From the NCBI GenBank assembly GCA_964546285.1, contig CAZJJK010000008.1:1-48208 (forward strand): 48,208 nucleotides of DNA, given 5' to 3'. The stretch is from CAZJJK01 sp964546285 (GTDB lineage Bacteria; Spirochaetota; Spirochaetia; Treponematales; Breznakiellaceae). The notes under the pieces are model-generated. The model saw only the letters and a program-made list of their open reading frames with translations, searched no databases and had not been told where the DNA came from. The position numbers and the translations under genes are program-made. Within the stretch, counting starts at the first letter, position 1. Every line of letters begins with the position of its first letter. This document shows, one piece after another, positions 1 through 7,652 of the stretch.

Positions 1-2
1 AA

Positions 3-128
3 GAATGGATGCGGCAGGTGTGGCAGGGGGAGTACCAGAATCCGCCAGTGATCGATTTCAGGGCGGGGAAGCTGAAGGAGAAAGGACAACCCGGGGCTGG
101 CTGGTTCGCTAGGCATCTGGTGGTATAG
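3..128 (+). CDS. C-terminal fragment of an unidentified protein
   Basis: An open frame enters from the left edge and ends at a TAG at 126-128, giving a 41-residue tail that finishes with GWFARHLVV. The tail is rich in aromatic and charged residues, which looks protein-like, but a second frame is also open here to about 113, so the frame is not certain. I do not recognise the family. The stop lies 14 bases before a 23-bp arm that is repeated inverted downstream, and the opposite arm begins a leader repeated at the other end of the window. That arrangement would fit the 3' end of a mobile element such as a transposase gene, but this is inference only. Confidence 0.35.
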   Translation, partial: EWMRQVWQGEYQNPPVIDFRAGKLKEKGQPGAGWFARHLVV

Positions 129-142
129 GCTTGATTGTCAGG

Positions 143-201
143 CTTCAACAGAATTGGCAGCAGTTGGTAGAAGGTTCTAACTGCTGCCAATTCTGTTGAA
201 G
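143..201. repeat. Perfect 23-bp inverted repeat (terminator or mobile-element end)
   Basis: Bases 143-165 (starting CTTCAACAGAATTGG) and 179-201 are exact reverse complements with a 13-base spacer. The right arm is also the first part of the leader repeat found again at 48077. The structure could be a strong hairpin terminator for the gene ending at 128, although no clean U-tract follows at once. It could also be two facing ends of mobile elements. The second occurrence of one arm at the far end of the window favours an element end. Confidence 0.7.
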
Positions 202-299
202 GTATTTTATTAGTACCTTTTCCCTAAACACAAGCAGGCCCCTCGCTCTCCCTGTATCGGTATATGACCCTACTTCATATCCAAAGGAGGTTTACCATG
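180..299 (+). repeat. Dispersed leader repeat, copy 1 (ends in Shine-Dalgarno and ATG)
   Basis: About 120 bases here align with 48077-48195 at roughly 85 percent identity by eye. The block runs from ACTGCTGCCAATTCTG, through a conserved stretch with TATATGACCC and TTCATATCC, to a GGAGG and an ATG at 297. The ATATGA and TCATAT segments can pair just upstream of the ribosome binding site. Both copies begin a reading frame with similar first codons (MTQTS here, MAQPA in copy 2), so the repeat looks like a shared 5' leader of related genes or element-borne genes. Confidence 0.65.
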
Positions 300-356
300 A
301 CTCAAACTAGCCTTCATCTCTGGCAACAAAGGCGAGCATGGGTTTATCGCTATTAG
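297..356 (+). pseudogene. Truncated remnant of a leader-repeat gene
   Basis: An ATG preceded by AAAGGAGG starts a 19-codon frame ending at a TAG at 354-356. The +1 frame continues from about 301 with protein-like residues (LKLAFISGNKGEHG) to a stop inside the next gene region. A good ribosome binding site followed by a very short frame and a plausible continuation in another frame suggests a gene start broken by frameshift or truncation. The family is not recognised. Copy 2 of the same leader at the right edge begins a frame that leaves the window. Confidence 0.3.
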
Positions 357-362
357 TGGCTG

Positions 363-998
363 CTATTTGGCTTTTATATCGACCCCGCCCATAACACAGA
401 CACCATTGATCGTCAAATAGGGTTCTCCGGGGCTCGGTACCCGCTTTACATTGCGCTTAACGCTGGTGCCGCCCATCACGGGAACAATATCGCAGCGAAC
501 GGCTAGATTAGGCGGAACAATAATATCAACGCCACCCATCAGACAAAAAACGGTTAAAACCGTCTCACCCGGAGGCAAGCGGGTTTCGCGAAAATCCATA
601 TCGCTGCCGCCAAGAACGGTAATTGAAAGCTGCCTGTCAGCGGTAAGCTGGGCACCGGACAATTCTCGGCCTGAAAGCAAGCAAATATGAGGCACCACCG
701 TTTTCTGGCTTTTTTCCGGGACGTCGTTCCAAAGCTGGCTTTTATCCATTCCCTCAGTCTGAATCTGATCGTCACTCAGTATTTTCGCCGGCAACGCGGC
801 GACAATATCCTCCAAAGCTTCCATGGAACGGGCCACCTGCACAGCTTCTATCATCCGCTCATAGTCATCGGTGGGCAGGAGATCATGCGTATAATTTTCG
901 GTAACAAGTGTGGCTACTCGGCGTTTTTTCGCCGCGAATTCGGATGGGGTAAGTGAATAGCCCGCTTTCCCCGGGATCTCGTCGTGCGATAATGCCAT
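363..998 (-). CDS. DUF1707 / LiaF-type C-terminal domain protein
   Basis: The 211-residue protein has an N-terminal helical region of about 70 residues resembling DUF1707 (SHDEIPGKAGYS, then a charged helical part). Its C-terminal half has the repeated MGG turns of the LiaF or cell-wall-active antibiotic response domain: VLGGSDMDF, CLMGGVDIIVPP, PVMGGTSV and VMGGVDIKAK. LiaF-type domains form a beta-helix-like repeat and in Firmicutes act in envelope-stress signalling. No membrane segment is seen, so this is a soluble version. The start at 998 is chosen because GGAGGG lies about 7 bases upstream; the frame stays open to 1079 without a comparable site. It is transcribed apart from the genes to its right, with a gap of about 160 bases. 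Confidence 0.75.
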   Translation of the reverse strand: MALSHDEIPGKAGYSLTPSEFAAKKRRVATLVTENYTHDLLPTDDYERMIEAVQVARSMEALEDIVAALPAKILSDDQIQTEGMDKSQLWNDVPEKSQKTVVPHICLLSGRELSGAQLTADRQLSITVLGGSDMDFRETRLPPGETVLTVFCLMGGVDIIVPPNLAVRCDIVPVMGGTSVKRNVKRVPSPGEPYLTINGVCVMGGVDIKAK

Positions 999-1158
999 GA
1001 CGAACCCTCCTATAATTAAAGATCGGGCTTGCCCGCCTGAAAGCGTCAAACCCGGCCAGTATGAGCGCTTAAGAATCAAGCCGCTAGAATGATTCTACTA
1101 CGACGATAAGCTATAGGGAAAGCTCTAAAAGGGACAATAGGGAAGTTTACGCATTTGG

Positions 1159-1683
1159 CTAAAAATATGTGAGTTCGATTTCCAGTTCAAGTGTTGTATC
1201 CAATTGAAAAGCGGCATCCGAAAACGAAGGCGCCTTAAAAAATATCTTAGGATTTCGCGAAAACCCAAAACCTTCAAGCGGAAGACCAAGAAAATTGAAA
1301 CTCATAGCGCCAGTCTCATCCGCATCATGGTACAAGGCTACAGCGTAGCGGCCGACAGGGAGCTTTTCAAACCGCGCTAAGAGCTGTTTCCCCCGCACTG
1401 GAAGACAAACGGACCGATACGCCGTTCCTGCCTGAGAAAAAGCACTCTCTTCCCGTTCGGACCAAAGACTGATATAGACAAAACCGCTTTGTCGGCGTAT
1501 CCCGGTCAATTTGATGATAAGGTCCGTGACTCCCAAACTTGGCTGTCCAACCCCTATTTCTTGTGCGTTGAGCACAGTGTTTATGAAAAAAGCGGCGAGA
1601 ATAACAGCCAGAAACGTCCAAGCGTGACTAAGCTCCTTTAGCTCTACAGCGAGCGTCTGGATGGAGCCATTAAATCGATTCAA
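1159..1683 (-). CDS. Exported DUF2141 domain protein
   Basis: The 174-residue protein has a hydrophobic segment at about residues 23-40 ending NAQ, consistent with a signal peptide or membrane anchor. The rest matches the DUF2141 pattern: LIIKLTGIRRQSGFVYISLW near 54-73, then LPVGRYAVALYHDADETG, NFLGLPLEGFGFSRNP and a final FQLDTTLELEIEL strand. DUF2141 proteins are small periplasmic or surface beta-sandwich proteins of unknown function. The gene follows the membrane-anchored hypothetical at 1686-2432 with only 2 bases between them, so the two are probably co-transcribed. The exact start is uncertain because the N-terminus overlaps the coupled junction. Confidence 0.75.
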   Translation of the reverse strand: MNRFNGSIQTLAVELKELSHAWTFLAVILAAFFINTVLNAQEIGVGQPSLGVTDLIIKLTGIRRQSGFVYISLWSEREESAFSQAGTAYRSVCLPVRGKQLLARFEKLPVGRYAVALYHDADETGAMSFNFLGLPLEGFGFSRNPKIFFKAPSFSDAAFQLDTTLELEIELTYF

Positions 1684-1685
1684 AG

Positions 1686-2432
1686 CTATTCTACTAAGCG
1701 AGCGAAATCAGTAAGAAGATCCAGGACCTTCGTCAAAACTGTCGGATTGATTCTACCATTCAGTTCTTCTCTGGCCACCTCGTTTTGATTAGCGTAGGAG
1801 GACGGATAAGCTTCTATCAAAGCCAGAAAAGCGTCAGCGATATTCGTTTTGCCAAAAAAAGTCGCGGCGGCATCGGGATCATCCGAAACAAGGCGAACTT
1901 TTGGATCAAAATCGGGATCGCCAACCTGAACGTCGCGAAGATTGAACAAAGCCTTTCCCAGCTTAGTAAAAAAACCTTCTTTCGTCGCGCGTAACTTGTA
2001 CGGCAAAGGCCGCGGATACAGGGCTTTCGCCACTAAGTAGGTTGAGGAATTCTTTCCGCTGCCCCGAACCAGCTCAAATATTTCCACATTGATGCCCTTC
2101 CAGGTTCCGTGAACCCACCAAGGCCTTGAGGCCGCTAAAAGGGTACGAAAAAACCCTGAAACAGCGCCGTTGGTTTTCGCGCCGCCCTCGTTCGGCTTAG
2201 AGCCAACATCATCGGGCCCGGTTTTCTCACCAGCCTCGGTGGAGGCCGCGAACAAACCATCAGCGAAACCAGAAGGCATAGCGGCCTCCGAAAATTCCAG
2301 ACCAAGCAGGTCGGCGGCTTGACGCGCGGCTTCTCGTTTACGTTTTGATAAGGTTAAACCCACACGGACGATAACGATTATGATCGCTATCGGTAACAAA
2401 AGAAAAAACAGAGTAAAACCGATTCCTTCCAT
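1686..2432 (-). CDS. Membrane-anchored conserved hypothetical protein
   Basis: The 248-residue protein starts with one hydrophobic helix (about residues 5-27) followed by a basic stretch (SKRKREAARQ), so it is probably anchored with a cytoplasmic C-terminal part. A low-complexity linker at about 55-85 leads to a domain with HGTWKGINVEIFELVRGSGK and several charged motifs (VQVGDPDFDPKVRLVSDDPDAA). The second part resembles the many bacterial proteins that compare a W..HG..G..V.I strand pattern, but I cannot name a family. It is divergent from the cyclase gene at 2514 with only 81 bases between the two starts. No good Shine-Dalgarno is present; a TATACT lies 7 bases before the ATG. Confidence 0.6.
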   Translation of the reverse strand: MEGIGFTLFFLLLPIAIIIVIVRVGLTLSKRKREAARQAADLLGLEFSEAAMPSGFADGLFAASTEAGEKTGPDDVGSKPNEGGAKTNGAVSGFFRTLLAASRPWWVHGTWKGINVEIFELVRGSGKNSSTYLVAKALYPRPLPYKLRATKEGFFTKLGKALFNLRDVQVGDPDFDPKVRLVSDDPDAAATFFGKTNIADAFLALIEAYPSSYANQNEVAREELNGRINPTVLTKVLDLLTDFARLVE

Positions 2433-2513
2433 GGATCATAGTATATAATAGACTTGTTAAAAACGCCCGTAAAAAATGTAACGAGTGAGGAATAGAACAC
2501 GGAAGGAGTATGT

Positions 2514-3143
2514 ATGGACACACGTTATTCGCTTGGACACAGCGCTTCCGCCAAAAGGCTTGACCAGCTGATAGCCGAACGATTAAAGCCAGGCGCCGAT
2601 AAAATACGGATCGATGAAAGGATCTGGGATTTATTCGGGGAAGAGTGGTGCGTCATGTTCACCGACTTATCCGGGTTTTCCCGCCGCGTCGCCGAATTTG
2701 GGATCATCCACTTTTTGCAAACCATCCATGAATCGGAGCGGATACTGCTTCCGGTGATAGAATACTTCGATGGGATACTACTAAAGATTGAGGGCGATTC
2801 TTTCCTTGTTATTTTCCGTAAACCAAAAAAAGGCCTACACTGCGCCTTCGCCATGGAACGCCGTTTAGCCGCGTACAATATCGATAAGAAAGACGAGGAT
2901 AAAGTGCTGCTTGGCGTTGGACTAGGGTTTGGGCGTCTCCTCCGTATTGGCGACAGCGATGTGTTCGGCGCCGAAGTAAACGCCGCCAGCAAGCTTGGCG
3001 AGGATAGGGCTGGCGCCGGTGATGTCCTCGTGACCGGAGCCGTCAAGGACGCTTGTCAGGATCTATCGGGTTTGGCCTTCCAGAGTCTCCCAGATCCTCC
3101 AGCGGGTTGCGCCTCGGCATACAGCGTCAAAGAGCTAAACTAA
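2514..3143 (+). CDS. Stand-alone class III nucleotidyl (adenylate-type) cyclase
   Basis: The 209-residue protein is a single class III cyclase homology domain with no sensor or membrane part. Visible active-site residues are Asp51 (FTDLSGF, first metal), Lys91 and Asp95 (KIEGD, purine choice and second metal), Asp149 (DVFGAEVN, purine choice) and Asn156. The transition-state Arg four residues after that Asn is replaced by Lys160. The Lys/Asp pair is typical of ATP-specific enzymes, so the likely product is cAMP, which is an inference from motifs. The start has GGAAGGAG five bases upstream. It lies 100 bases before cas6 in the same direction. Class III cyclases are common in spirochaetes, so a link to the CRISPR operon is suggestive only. 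Confidence 0.85.
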   Translation: MDTRYSLGHSASAKRLDQLIAERLKPGADKIRIDERIWDLFGEEWCVMFTDLSGFSRRVAEFGIIHFLQTIHESERILLPVIEYFDGILLKIEGDSFLVIFRKPKKGLHCAFAMERRLAAYNIDKKDEDKVLLGVGLGFGRLLRIGDSDVFGAEVNAASKLGEDRAGAGDVLVTGAVKDACQDLSGLAFQSLPDPPAGCASAYSVKELN

Positions 3144-3205
3144 GACTAATCCTTGGCCTAAACTTCACGGAACAGTCTTTTCTGGCAACCAAAGCGAAAA
3201 CAGCC

Positions 3206-3211
3206 TATACT
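3206..3211 (+). promoter_or_regulatory. Possible -10 box upstream of cas6
   Basis: A TATACT lies 32 bases before the cas6 ATG in the 100-base gap after the cyclase gene. The upstream hexamer at 17-base spacing (TGGCAA) matches the -35 consensus poorly. No terminator hairpin is visible in the gap, so read-through from the cyclase gene is equally possible. Confidence 0.25.
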
Positions 3212-3243
3212 CATACGATCGCGCTATCGGGGAGTGCGCCTAA

Positions 3244-4164
3244 ATGGAATTAGCGTATAAAATATTCAATTTCCGCCTGCGCTTTCTCACGCCCCTCTAT
3301 TTCGATGTTTATCCGGCCTTTGTTTTTAGAAGCCTTATCGGTATGGAATTACACCGTATCGCTTGCGCCTTCACCGATCGCATCTGCGATGGCTGTTCCG
3401 TTCGCGCGATCTGTCCATACGCCTTTATGTTTGAATCGCCCATTGATAAGGCTAACGAGGCTATCACTGGCCGAAATCGGGCGGGGCATCCTTTCGCGCT
3501 CTTTTGTCATGACGCGTATCAAAATCAAGTGGAGGAAATCCGCTTGGAGTTATCGCTTTTTGGCCGCGGGATTGATTATTTTCCCTATATTTTCCATGCG
3601 CTCGCCAGTGCCGGCCATAAGGGCGTTCTGCGTTCCCGAACGAGGTATATAATTGTTGACGTTGACGAGGATGGCGTTTCTCTCACCGCTAAACGCGGCA
3701 AGGATGGAAGCGTAGCGGAAATTTCCGCTGGAACAAAAGCGCGGACCTGGATTTATGGCGGTGCCGAGCCCGCCGATAGACCGCTTACGCTGACTTTGTT
3801 ATCGCCATTGCGGCTTAAGGTAGATGGCCGTTATACTATGGACTTCAGCGCTGACTCTCTATTCGCTCGTTTGTTCAGCCGCGCGCGTATGCTTTCCCAG
3901 CTCTATGGTCACATTAATGATACAAGCGCGGCGGCTCCGGCCGGAAATTTTGTTATCGCTGAACGGAAAACAACGTGGCTTGATTTAACGCATTATTCAG
4001 CGCGGCAAGGTAAAAAGTTGCGTATGGGTGGGGCGCTTGGCAATTTTGCCTTAGCCAGCGGCATGGACAGATTCGCTATGTCGCTTCTACGCTTCGGCCG
4101 CGTTTTTCATGCCGGCAAGAATCCGAGCTTTGGCTTGGGCGTACTGGGGTATGGCGATGAATGA
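3244..4164 (+). CDS. cas6: CRISPR precursor-crRNA endoribonuclease Cas6
   Basis: The 306-residue protein fits the Cas6 family with a RAMP-like C-terminal domain. It has an N-terminal ferredoxin-like strand pattern (YKIFNFRLRFLTPLYF), a cysteine cluster at Cys48, Cys51 and Cys57 followed by PYAFMFE, as seen in zinc-binding Cas6 subgroups, and a C-terminal glycine-rich loop (GKNPSFGLGVLGYG). Cas6 normally cuts the CRISPR transcript in its repeats to make crRNA guides. It is the first gene of the csm operon, with GGGGAG nine bases before the ATG, and its stop overlaps the start of cas10 by 8 bases. No CRISPR array is in the window, so its RNA substrate would come from elsewhere. I could not assign a catalytic residue with confidence. 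Confidence 0.85.
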   Translation: MELAYKIFNFRLRFLTPLYFDVYPAFVFRSLIGMELHRIACAFTDRICDGCSVRAICPYAFMFESPIDKANEAITGRNRAGHPFALFCHDAYQNQVEEIRLELSLFGRGIDYFPYIFHALASAGHKGVLRSRTRYIIVDVDEDGVSLTAKRGKDGSVAEISAGTKARTWIYGGAEPADRPLTLTLLSPLRLKVDGRYTMDFSADSLFARLFSRARMLSQLYGHINDTSAAAPAGNFVIAERKTTWLDLTHYSARQGKKLRMGGALGNFALASGMDRFAMSLLRFGRVFHAGKNPSFGLGVLGYGDE

Positions 4165-6448
4165 ACCGCGTATCAGGGAGCTGACTCTCGCCGCCTATCT
4201 GGGCGATTTAGGCCAGCTTATCCGTTTGGCTGAAGGGAACAAAGCCCGACTCCAAAGCGTAAGCGATAACGCGGCGTCTAGTGAAACCGCCGCCGCCTCT
4301 GACGCGCTAACCGCTAAACGTTTTATCCTATCACATTGTCAAGCCATCAAAGGCGTGGAAACGGAACAGGTCGCGTCACTGGCGAGCGCTTTTCGGGAAC
4401 CAGTCTCCTCCTACGATTATATACTCGCTATCGCGGAAAGCTTGGCGGCGGATTATAGTCCGATTTCGCCAGAGACTTATTCAATACAAACTGAGCGTGA
4501 AAAAAACAAACCCAGGTCTTACCAAGAGGCTTTGCGGGACTTTAACGCCGATCTTAAGGCCTTAATTGAACTTGAAGCCCCTGAAAACCAATTTGATATC
4601 GCTTTTGACTGTGTGATGGAACGTCTGTTATGGCGCTTTCCAGCGGGCAAACGGTCCTCGCTTCCTCTCTATATCCATAGCCGCTTAAGGGCCGCCTTCG
4701 CCGGCGCCTTATACAAGTACCATGAGGCGACGGACAGCTTATTCAGTGAAAGCCAGGTTAAAGACGAAAACTCGGCCAAACTGATGTTCGTGACGGGCCG
4801 TTTATCAGCCAGCGATGATTTTCTGTACGCTTCCACGGGACAAGACCTGACGGCTACCCTAGTCAGAGCAAAAGCCCTGGAACTGCGCATGCTGCGAGAA
4901 GCCTGGTCCATATCGATTTTGGAAGCGCTCGGTCTTCCCCTGCCCTGTCGGATCATTTCCGCTGGTGATTTTTTCCTCATTATTGGTCCAGCCGTGGAAA
5001 GCGCGAAACGTACGCTGGACGCGCTAAGGCAGGAGATAGATCAGAGTTTTCTGCGGGACTATCACGGCGAGCTGGCGCTCTATCTATCGTGGGACACGGT
5101 TCGCTCGCTAGGAGACCTAACACACAGAAGCCCCGCGCTTATTTTGGAGGACTGCGCGTTCTCCATAAAGAGGGCTGAGTTAAATTGCTTTCAATCGATC
5201 TTGCGGAGACCCGGCGGCGAAGCCGAGCATATTTTTGATAAGGGTTATGATGAGCTGGTCCGGTATGGCGCTTGCCCCCTCTGCGGGAAGAACGCCGCGG
5301 ACACGGAATATCAAGGAGAAAAACTATGTCGTTTCTGCAAAACCCGCCAAAGCTGGGGTGCAGCTCTTATAAAAAGCCCCTGGATACAGATGGGCAAACA
5401 GGAAAAAGGCGATAACCTGGCCGCGGGAGACAGAATTTATTTCGCTAAAAAGGATGAAAACTACGGTTTCCGCGAAAAAACAGCGTTTTGGTCCTTAAGC
5501 GGCTCTACGCCTGGACTTGGAAAACTAAGCTTTCCCTCCTATCTCCCGCGTTCCGAGAGCGCTGATCATAAGGGGAAAAGCAACACGGAAAACCCTAAGA
5601 AAAACGCGTTTATCGGTTTTGAGGACTTAGCGCGCCATTCTATCGGCGAATCAAAAATCGCCTTTCTTAGGATTGAACTGGATGAACAAAACGCCCCGCC
5701 AGACAACTTGCCTTTATGTGGCGCTTCTTTAGCTCAAAGCGCGGCCTTCAGCAAAGCCTTGGATCATTTTTTCACGGATTGGCTGGATCAGCGTTTAGCC
5801 TCTAACCAGGCGTCTATCTATATTATTCATTCTTATGGACAGGGTTTGCACGCCGTAGGAGCTTGGAATGAAATTATCGATTTCGCTTTTGATATACACA
5901 ACGAGTTGGGACGCTGGCTTGGCGAGGATAGCGTCTTTGGCCTTTCAGCCGGCGTAATATGCGCCCCTCCGGCCGCTTCTATCGGCGTATTAGCTAAGTA
6001 CTCGGCTTCAGCCTTAGCGGAAGCGAGGCTATATCGAGACAAACTAGATAATACGCGTAAAAGCGCCATAAAGCTCTTTGGGCATAGCGTTTCATGGGAA
6101 GACGCCGCCTTACTGATAAATCAAGGGAAGAAATTAGCGGCATACGCGAAAACGCGCAACAGTAAAGCGCTTATACCAATGCGGCTTATACGGAATCTTT
6201 TAACGTACGCCGACCAAGAAGACGCTTTTAGGACTAGACTGGATAGACCGGTCTTATGGCGCAGCGCCTTAGCTTCCGCCGCGGCGGCGAATATCGCCGA
6301 TGAAGAGCTTAGGCGCTGGTTCATGGAATTGGCTTTAGCGACCATAGCCAACGGTTCGGTGCGTATTTTGGCTACATACGCTTTATACCGCGCGAGAAAG
6401 GCTTATTGGAGCGCCGGATACGGCGCCGTAAATCACACGCGATCGTAG
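4157..6448 (+). CDS. csm1: Cas10/Csm1 with degenerate HD and Palm active sites
   Basis: The 763-residue protein has the Csm1 order: N-terminal HD-like region, Palm1 (TGRLSASDDFLY and SAGDFFLIIGP), a zinc ribbon (Cys373, Cys376, Cys391, Cys394), Palm2 and a helical C-terminal domain. Active Csm1 proteins start with an HD motif like LLHDIGKF; here it reads YLGDLGQL, with Gly16 for His. The Palm2 cyclase motif GGDD in the pattern YSGGDDL..VGAW reads HSYGQGLHAVGAW, residues 560-563. The upstream metal strand reads LRIELDEQ instead of LRMDVDN. Both the DNase and the cyclic oligoadenylate synthase are therefore predicted inactive, while the frame is intact and the fold landmarks remain. Start 4157 is chosen for its GGGG spacing; 4151 is the alternative. 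Confidence 0.88.
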   Translation: MNEPRIRELTLAAYLGDLGQLIRLAEGNKARLQSVSDNAASSETAAASDALTAKRFILSHCQAIKGVETEQVASLASAFREPVSSYDYILAIAESLAADYSPISPETYSIQTEREKNKPRSYQEALRDFNADLKALIELEAPENQFDIAFDCVMERLLWRFPAGKRSSLPLYIHSRLRAAFAGALYKYHEATDSLFSESQVKDENSAKLMFVTGRLSASDDFLYASTGQDLTATLVRAKALELRMLREAWSISILEALGLPLPCRIISAGDFFLIIGPAVESAKRTLDALRQEIDQSFLRDYHGELALYLSWDTVRSLGDLTHRSPALILEDCAFSIKRAELNCFQSILRRPGGEAEHIFDKGYDELVRYGACPLCGKNAADTEYQGEKLCRFCKTRQSWGAALIKSPWIQMGKQEKGDNLAAGDRIYFAKKDENYGFREKTAFWSLSGSTPGLGKLSFPSYLPRSESADHKGKSNTENPKKNAFIGFEDLARHSIGESKIAFLRIELDEQNAPPDNLPLCGASLAQSAAFSKALDHFFTDWLDQRLASNQASIYIIHSYGQGLHAVGAWNEIIDFAFDIHNELGRWLGEDSVFGLSAGVICAPPAASIGVLAKYSASALAEARLYRDKLDNTRKSAIKLFGHSVSWEDAALLINQGKKLAAYAKTRNSKALIPMRLIRNLLTYADQEDAFRTRLDRPVLWRSALASAAAANIADEELRRWFMELALATIANGSVRILATYALYRARKAYWSAGYGAVNHTRS

Positions 6449-6458
6449 GAGATACGCT

Positions 6459-6950
6459 ATGTCGGATTCAAGAGCTCCGTATAGAAACAGAAATTTTCGC
6501 GGTGAAGACCGCGGCCGCAAACCATACGGGGAAAAACCCCATGGGCCACCACTTCCAACACCAGCTATTTCTTTTTATGACCCTTCAGGAAAATTATGGC
6601 CAGATTTGTTTGACGCAAAGGCCGCCGAATGGGCGAAACGCTTCAACGGCATAAACGCGGCTCAAATCAAAACCCTTCTTGATGAGCTTAAGCGCTACGA
6701 TACCCTGGCCAATGATGAAAATTGGCATGAAATAGTACCCTTGGTAAAAATGATTCGCGCGAAAACCGCTTACCGCGCCGCTCGTCAAAAAAAGGATACT
6801 CCCGCGTTAAGCGCGCAATGGGGCGCGGTGAGCGATTGTATCGCGAAGGGTTTAGCGGAAACGAAAACCAGAAAGGACCTGCGTATCTTTCGTCTATTTT
6901 TTGAGGCGATTTTCGGCCTGTATTACGGAAACAGCGTTCACGCACGCTAG
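6459..6950 (+). CDS. csm2: Csm2 small subunit with Arg-rich N-terminal extension
   Basis: The 163-residue protein has the all-helical Csm2 pattern in residues about 40-160: AAEWAKRFNGINAAQIKTLLDEL, then IVPLVKMIRAKTAYRAARQ and a final helix ending FRLFFEAIFGLYYG. Csm2 forms the inner filament of the type III-A complex along the guide-target duplex. The first 38 residues (RNRNFRGEDRGRKPYGEK region) are unusual: disordered, rich in Arg, Gly and Pro, like RG-type RNA-binding tails. Most Csm2 proteins I know are nearer 120-140 residues, so this is an extension. A GGAGAT precedes the ATG, 10 bases after cas10. Confidence 0.85.
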   Translation: MSDSRAPYRNRNFRGEDRGRKPYGEKPHGPPLPTPAISFYDPSGKLWPDLFDAKAAEWAKRFNGINAAQIKTLLDELKRYDTLANDENWHEIVPLVKMIRAKTAYRAARQKKDTPALSAQWGAVSDCIAKGLAETKTRKDLRIFRLFFEAIFGLYYGNSVHAR

Positions 6951-6959
6951 GGGGCTCAG

Positions 6960-7643
6960 ATGAAATTGTTAAAGACAAAGAAATTATTCGGTACCATCAA
7001 AACTGAAAGCGGTCTTCATATAGGTTCGGGCGATAGCTCAGCGGAAATAGGCGGCGGGGAGGCTTCCATACTCAAGTGCCCCGCTAACGGCGAGCCCTAT
7101 ATACCCGGTTCCTCGCTTAAGGGCAAAATGCGCGCCTTGGCGGAATGGAAGCTAGGCCGCGTCGGGCCGAATAATGGCCGACCTTGCGCCTGCGGCGACT
7201 GCGCGGTTTGCCGGGTTTTCGGCGCTGAATTAACAGACGCGGGCTCCGCCGAAAAAGCGCGGAAACGCGGCCCGACCCGCTTAATTGTTCGCGACGCCTA
7301 TGTCAACGCTGAAAGCCGGGCGAATTTTCAGGCCTCCTTCAGCCCTATGATAGAGGCTAAGGCCGAAAACACCATTAACCGCGTCAGCGCCGAGGCGAAC
7401 AGCCGCGTAACGGAACGCGTCGTTCCCGGGCTGGAATTTGACTTTGAGTTATTGTACCGTGTTTTTGACCTAGGCGACGGAGGCCGCACGGATGAGGAAG
7501 CCTGGCTCAACGTCGTTTTAAGTTCCTTAGCCCTGCTTCAAGCCGACGCGCTCGGCGGCGGCGGCTCGCGGGGAAACGGAAAAATCGCTTTCGCTAATTT
7601 GCGCGACGAAGCGGGGAACGCTGTATCCCTGCTATCGCTTTAG
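6960..7643 (+). CDS. csm3: Csm3 backbone subunit with catalytic Asp replaced by Glu
   Basis: The 227-residue protein matches Csm3 throughout: SGLHIGSGDS at 17-26, GEPYIPGSSLKGKMR, the cysteine cluster CACGDCAVC before RVFG, the AENTINRVSAEAN segment and LGGGGSRGNGKI near the end. Csm3 is repeated along the complex and cuts target RNA at 6-base steps using one Asp in the IGAIDSPV loop (Asp33 in the Streptococcus thermophilus protein, Asp32 in Staphylococcus epidermidis). The same position here, counted from the conserved HIG, is Glu34 (IGGGEASI). Cleavage is therefore predicted weak or absent; Glu might still act poorly as an acid or metal ligand. All glycine-loop landmarks are intact, so assembly should be normal. 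Confidence 0.88.
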   Translation: MKLLKTKKLFGTIKTESGLHIGSGDSSAEIGGGEASILKCPANGEPYIPGSSLKGKMRALAEWKLGRVGPNNGRPCACGDCAVCRVFGAELTDAGSAEKARKRGPTRLIVRDAYVNAESRANFQASFSPMIEAKAENTINRVSAEANSRVTERVVPGLEFDFELLYRVFDLGDGGRTDEEAWLNVVLSSLALLQADALGGGGSRGNGKIAFANLRDEAGNAVSLLSL

Positions 7644-7652
7644 GACCGGCGC

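Noticed and set aside
2514..3143. Pycsar-type pyrimidine cyclase defence system
   Set aside because: The Lys91/Asp149 pair points to a purine substrate, and no Pyc effector (TIR or membrane with nucleotide-binding domain) is recognised next to it.
4109..4156. Earlier start for cas10
   Set aside because: It lies deep in cas6 with no ribosome binding site, and the N-terminus from 4157 already begins at the usual HD position.
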